Source of the DNA: Opitutaceae bacterium | GTDB lineage: Bacteria; Verrucomicrobiota; Verrucomicrobiia; Opitutales; Opitutaceae | Direction: 5' to 3' | DNA length: 64,000 bases | NCBI GenBank assembly: GCA_027482185.1 | Contig: JAIXWF010000016.1 | Span: 152,163-216,162, forward strand | Shown here: piece by piece, positions 60,567-64,000 of the stretch | Numbering within the stretch: the stretch's first letter is position 1 | How the letters are laid out: each line of letters opens with the position of its first letter | The notes under the pieces: generated by a model | The model's input: only the letters and a program-made list of their open reading frames with translations | Told to the model about the DNA's origin: nothing | The model's database searches: none | Program-made: the position numbers and the translations under genes

Positions 60567-60872
60567 ATGACGACTTTGTCACTGCTCGCTGCGCTCCGTG
60601 TGACGCCGGATTTGCGCCTCCCGAGTCCCGTCCTGGCGCAACTACAGCAGGTCCGGGACGGTTTCGGCTCGGCTCTCGTGCTCGTGTTCATGGTCGGGTT
60701 CTTCTGGGGCATCATCAAAATCTGGGGAGGCGCCAACGCGATCTCCAAGGGCGACAGCGAGGGCAAGGGCGGGATTCTGGCTGGCATCATCATCGCAGCC
60801 GCCGCCGCCATCATGGCGGCGCTGTTCACCATCTTTGGGATGCAGGACGCGGTCCTGACTCCTCGGTTCTGA
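60567..60872 (+). CDS. VirB2/TrbC-like pilin candidate
   Basis: A 101-residue protein from ATG 60567; upstream ATG 60552 is part of a 15-bp box. N-terminal leader-like part, then two hydrophobic helices at about 36-53 (SALVLVFMVGFFWGIIKI) and 70-88 (GILAGIIIAAAAAIMAALFT) joined by a polar loop GGANAISKGDSEGKGG. Two helices with a short Gly/Lys loop, next to a VirB3-VirB4 gene, fit a VirB2/TrbC pilin subunit. The leader is short, so the identity rests mainly on topology and place. Confidence 0.65.
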   Translation: MTTLSLLAALRVTPDLRLPSPVLAQLQQVRDGFGSALVLVFMVGFFWGIIKIWGGANAISKGDSEGKGGILAGIIIAAAAAIMAALFTIFGMQDAVLTPRF

Positions 60873-60888
60873 GGCGGCGAGGAAGACG

Positions 60889-63786
60889 ATGAGCGACCTA
60901 CGTTTCACGGACACCAATGCGGCAGATGACTCCCCCGGCCGGGTCTTCGGCCTGGAGGGTGACCTCTACCTCCCCGTGGTGGGGGGATTCGTGGCCGGAG
61001 TCCTGCTTTTCGCGGGACTTGGGTTCGTCGGCACGGGCTATCCGCTGGCCGGCATGGTCGCTGGCGTTCCGGTTGCGGGCTCGCTCGTATGGGTTTTAGG
61101 ATTCCGGCAGGGAAAGCCGTCTGGCTATGATCGCGACCGGCTGGATCAGGCTTTGGGCGGGGCCAACTTCACCCGCAGCTCCGAGCCTAAAACCCATACG
61201 CGCTCGCATGCCGATGCCCCCGACGGTCGATTCGTGGACGGGATGCTGGTCTTTGGTTCGCCGGAGCGGGGCGGGCTGGTCGCAAAAGGATTCCGCCTCG
61301 AACCCCCGGATCTGCGCGGCGCGAGCTTCGAACAACTGAACGCTTTTCAAGACCGGGTTCGGGGGCTGCTCGCCTTGGTCGCTCCCGGACGCCGACTGCA
61401 AATTCAGTGGTGGCCCGACTCCGACTACCGGCAGGCCCTGCTCGCCTACCATGCCCGGACGCAGGAGGTGGCGGACCCCACGATCCGCGCCATGCGGAAT
61501 GAGCGGTTCACGCGCTACTGGCCCCGGACCCTGGACGGCAGCCTCCGGCGGGAGCACCTCGCGGTGTTCCTCTCCATCGAGATCGACGCCTACGCCGGCA
61601 ATGTGCGCGGTCACGATGGGCTCCAGCATCACTACGCCGGATTGCTGCGAGAGTTGGCGGCTCAGTTCGAGGACTTCGCCGGCACCCTGCGCACGGTATT
61701 CGGGCCAGAGACGCCTGTTCACCCGATGGGCGACGCGGAGCATTGCGCCTGCCTACGGCGGTTCCTGAACCCCAGCTATGCCCGACGCGCGGCAGAGACG
61801 GCGGCTGAGTTGTTCGATCCCACCCTTACCCTGCAAGAGAACTGCTGGCATGGCGAAGGCGTCGGCCAAAACGGCGGTGGGTTCTTCCTCGACGGGCACT
61901 ACCACGCCGTGCTGGCCCTCAGTCGCTGGCCGCAGCGAACGCGTCCGGGCATCGTGACTCACCTCACCGGCCTGCCGTTTCTGGACTACGCGATCACCGT
62001 CAACGTCACTCCGATCGCCGGACGGCAGGAGATCACCCGGGAGGAAAAGGCGACCGAGCGTCTTCGCGGCGAATACACCGAGAAGCCCCGCGCCTCGCTC
62101 CTGGTCGCGCTGCGCAAGAAGGAGCGGAAGGTTGAGGCACTCGCCGGCGGGTTCACGCGGCCCTTCCACGTGACCTACCTGCTGCGGGCGTGGGCGCCGA
62201 CGCCAGAGGCACTGCGCGAGAAAGTCGCGGCGGTGCAGGCGGCGGTGAACGCGATGGATGGCGCGCAATCCTTCGAGTGCGCGTTACCTACGACGGCGAA
62301 GAAGCTGTTTTTCGCCTCATGGCCGGGCTGGACGCATTCGTCCTACCACCACCGCGAACTCTACGCGGAGGACAGTTACCTCGCCGACCTGCTGCCATTT
62401 TCCGCGACCTTCGTGGGGGCGTTGGAACACGCCGAGGCCCTCTACGACGGTAGTCACGGCAATCTGGTCGGAGTCAGCGCGAATGTCGGCGGCTCGCCCC
62501 AACACGCGGTGCTGATCGGCATGACCGGCGCCGGTAAGTCGGCCTTTGTTGAAGATCTGCTGTTCCAGACGGCGGACCATTTCGCCCACTCCCTGCTCAT
62601 CGAGGAAGGATTCTCCTACAAGCGCTTCACGGTGGCGATGGGCGAGACGCCCATCGTCATCCATCCGGACGCCGCCCTCACGCTCAACTACCTCGACACG
62701 CAGCGGCTGCCCCTGACCCAGCTGCACCTCGCGACCGCGGTCGCGCTGCTCGCCCGGATGGTCGGGCAGCCGGAACATGCCCAGGAACTCGCACTGCGGC
62801 AGGCCCAGCTCACGCAATACCTGCACCAGCTCTACCGCGACGCGTTTACCGATTGGTCAAGGCGTCATGCGGCGAAGGCGGACGATGTGCGCCGGTGGGC
62901 GTGCGCCGTGCACGGCTGGCGGTCGAAACTCGGCGGAGCGACGCCCTTGGAGGCATTCGTCGATCTCCGCGACCGTCACGCTAACCGGGAAGACGAAGCC
63001 CTCGCCTTCCTTGCGGGCCTCACGGAACAGGCGATCACGCGCTTTGCCCAGGATCCGGTGACGGAGCGGCTCGTCGCGCAGACGGCGTGCGCGTTCTACT
63101 CGCCGGAGGAGTTTCCGACCCACAGCGCGCTCGTCGAACTCTTGGCCTACGCGCGGTTCCCCGAGCACAACCGCGATGAAATCGACCGGCTCGCAACCCT
63201 GCTGCGCGCCTGGACCGCCGACGGCCAATACGGCCGGCTGTTCGACGGCATCACGAATGTCTCGCTGCAAAGGAAGATCGCCCACTTCGAATTGGGTTTC
63301 ATCCCAGAGCAGGCGGTAGAACTGAAGACGGCGGCCGGACTGCTTATCAGCGGACTCGGTCGGCAGCATATTCTCGCGCTGCCGCGGACGCAGCGGAAAC
63401 GCATCCTCTTCGAGGAGCTGGCCCGGTTCCTCGATACTCCGGGTGGCGAACAGATCGTCGCGGAGAGCTACGCGCAGCTCAGGAAGCACAACTGCTGGGC
63501 CGTTTCCGTGATCCAGCAATACGCGCGGTTCAAGAGTTCGCGCATCCGCTCTGCTGTCATCGGCAACGCGAAACAGTTCTTCCTCATGCGGCAGAACGAC
63601 CGCGGCGATCTCGCCGACCTCGCGCACGATCTGCCCCTGCCGGAAACCGCGCTCGACGCCATCCAGCGCTATCCGCTGCCCGAGCAACTGGCCGCCGACC
63701 AGCGGCACTCGTCCCTCTGTTTCTTCAACCCCGCCGCGCAGCCGCCGCAATGCGGCACCCTGCGCCACTTCCAGAAGGAGCCATGA
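60889..63786 (+). CDS. virB4: VirB3-VirB4 fusion, type IV secretion ATPase
   Basis: A 965-residue protein. Residues about 1-75 contain a VirB3-like part with two adjacent membrane helices (PVVGGFVAGVLLFAGLGFVG, MVAGVPVAGSLVWVLGF). The rest is VirB4: N-terminal domain, Walker A GMTGAGKS (544-551), SLLIEEGFSYKRF, and RILFEELARFLDTPGGEQIV (about 838-857), where the usual Asp-Glu of Walker B appears as Glu-Glu. Late motifs are CWAVSVIQQYARFKSS and IGNAKQFFLMRQND. It energises assembly of the transfer pilus and channel. A pair of 15-bp boxes lies inside its 5' coding sequence. It overlaps the lipoprotein gene (ATGA). Confidence 0.88.
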   Translation: MSDLRFTDTNAADDSPGRVFGLEGDLYLPVVGGFVAGVLLFAGLGFVGTGYPLAGMVAGVPVAGSLVWVLGFRQGKPSGYDRDRLDQALGGANFTRSSEPKTHTRSHADAPDGRFVDGMLVFGSPERGGLVAKGFRLEPPDLRGASFEQLNAFQDRVRGLLALVAPGRRLQIQWWPDSDYRQALLAYHARTQEVADPTIRAMRNERFTRYWPRTLDGSLRREHLAVFLSIEIDAYAGNVRGHDGLQHHYAGLLRELAAQFEDFAGTLRTVFGPETPVHPMGDAEHCACLRRFLNPSYARRAAETAAELFDPTLTLQENCWHGEGVGQNGGGFFLDGHYHAVLALSRWPQRTRPGIVTHLTGLPFLDYAITVNVTPIAGRQEITREEKATERLRGEYTEKPRASLLVALRKKERKVEALAGGFTRPFHVTYLLRAWAPTPEALREKVAAVQAAVNAMDGAQSFECALPTTAKKLFFASWPGWTHSSYHHRELYAEDSYLADLLPFSATFVGALEHAEALYDGSHGNLVGVSANVGGSPQHAVLIGMTGAGKSAFVEDLLFQTADHFAHSLLIEEGFSYKRFTVAMGETPIVIHPDAALTLNYLDTQRLPLTQLHLATAVALLARMVGQPEHAQELALRQAQLTQYLHQLYRDAFTDWSRRHAAKADDVRRWACAVHGWRSKLGGATPLEAFVDLRDRHANREDEALAFLAGLTEQAITRFAQDPVTERLVAQTACAFYSPEEFPTHSALVELLAYARFPEHNRDEIDRLATLLRAWTADGQYGRLFDGITNVSLQRKIAHFELGFIPEQAVELKTAAGLLISGLGRQHILALPRTQRKRILFEELARFLDTPGGEQIVAESYAQLRKHNCWAVSVIQQYARFKSSRIRSAVIGNAKQFFLMRQNDRGDLADLAHDLPLPETALDAIQRYPLPEQLAADQRHSSLCFFNPAAQPPQCGTLRHFQKEP
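61086..61200. promoter_or_regulatory. second perfect inverted pair of 15-bp boxes, inside the virB3-virB4 coding sequence
   Basis: CGTATGGGTTTTAGG (61086-61100) and CCTAAAACCCATACG (61186-61200) are exact reverse complements with 85 bases between and equivalent positions exactly 100 bp apart. They lie about 200-310 bases into the gene. Both copies share the variant GGG/CCC, unlike the upstream pair, which argues for selection of symmetry. An auxiliary operator for DNA looping is a reasonable reading. Confidence 0.65.
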
Positions 63787-63980
63787 AGACCGTCCTCCTG
63801 ATTCCGCTCCTCTGTCTCGGATTCGCCGGTTGCGCGACGCCGGCCCGCCAGACCGACCGCGAAGCTGCCGCTGAAGCCCGCGGCTACGAGCGCGGCTACC
63901 GGCAGGCCGTGAAGGAGCAGTATTGGCTGATCCAAAACCAACAACGCCGGCCCGCGCCGGCTGAACCCAGCACACCATGA
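63783..63980 (+). CDS. small lipoprotein of the transfer operon (VirB7/TrbH-like position)
   Basis: A 65-residue protein whose ATG overlaps the VirB4 stop. Signal MKTVLLIPLLCLGFAGCATP has lipobox FAGC with Cys at residue 17. The mature part is short and charged (RGYERGYRQAVKEQYWLIQN) with a Pro-rich end. Small lipoproteins next to VirB4 commonly stabilise the outer-membrane core complex. Family not assigned. The stop overlaps the next ATG. Confidence 0.7.
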   Translation: MKTVLLIPLLCLGFAGCATPARQTDREAAAEARGYERGYRQAVKEQYWLIQNQQRRPAPAEPSTP

Positions 63981-64000
63981 AACACCTCGTTCTCTTCCTC
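63977..64000 (+). CDS. start of the next transfer gene (cut by window edge)
   Basis: An ATG at 63977 overlaps the lipoprotein stop (ATGA) and opens a frame reading MKHLVLFL, which looks like the start of a signal peptide or membrane segment. A VirB5- or VirB6-like product would be expected here from usual gene order, but nothing more can be seen. Confidence 0.5.

Overview
The window reads as part of a large conjugative element (plasmid or integrated element) of a GC-rich Gram-negative bacterium carrying about 50 kb of copper/silver-type metal-resistance cargo. Outer-membrane efflux proteins, CopB, lipoproteins and a type IV secretion system show two membranes. Many genes lack an obvious Shine-Dalgarno sequence, and the relaxase, ParA and coupling genes form a compact set that I associate loosely with Verrucomicrobiota (Opitutaceae-like). 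That host assignment is inference only.

Left arm (1-7411): on the minus strand lie the N-terminus of a very large helicase/methylase-type plasmid protein (cut by the window edge), two small plasmid proteins and a MobF (TrwC/TraI-type) relaxase-helicase. A 338-base intergenic region follows, holding phased 11-bp repeats, a palindrome and copies of a 15-bp box. A plus-strand operon then encodes a small helix-turn-helix-like protein, a ParA/TraL-like ATPase, a membrane-anchored coiled-coil protein and a VirD4/TraG coupling ATPase. Right arm (59137-64000): a ClpB-like single AAA+ ATPase and a tandem ribbon-helix-helix protein (minus) diverge from VirB2-like, VirB3-VirB4 fusion and lipoprotein genes (plus). 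The same 15-bp box, consensus CCTAAAANCCATACG, occurs in both arms, eight copies in all, and I found none in the cargo. This suggests one regulon for the transfer genes, interrupted by the cargo.

Cargo (about 7.5-58.9 kb), in blocks: (a) AraC regulator, small beta-barrel protein and methyltransferase; (b) the first Y-X-sigma (CnrYXH-like) module beside three secreted proteins whose predicted mature N-terminus carries GPGP(Q/E)(F/Y)W, then a CusCBA-like copper/silver efflux operon with two small cysteine proteins; (c) the second Y-X-sigma module, divergent from a CzcCBA-like efflux operon followed by helical and metal-binding secreted proteins, two methyltransferases and a DUF3347-type protein; (d) an IS5-type remnant, then minus-strand copper detoxification genes (CopB, Tat-exported CopA oxidase, BNR/sialidase-fold protein, YHS-type proteins, and a multicopper oxidase fused to a predicted beta-barrel); (e) a Cu-type P1B ATPase, a CorE-like metal-sensing sigma factor and the third Y-X-sigma module; (f) a CusRS-like two-component system with a CusR-type box, divergent from a third RND efflux operon that continues into lipid kinase, three PAP2 phosphatases, an LTA-synthase-like sulfatase and a PepSY-like protein, which looks like envelope remodelling tied to metal efflux.

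Regulation appears layered: four ECF sigma factors (three with a membrane Y partner and a periplasmic X sensor, one with built-in cysteines), one two-component system and one AraC protein. A recurrent bipartite sequence, (T)GAGGG(A/T)T-N14/15-(C/G)GT(T/A)(T)A, precedes several of these operons and is a candidate ECF promoter.
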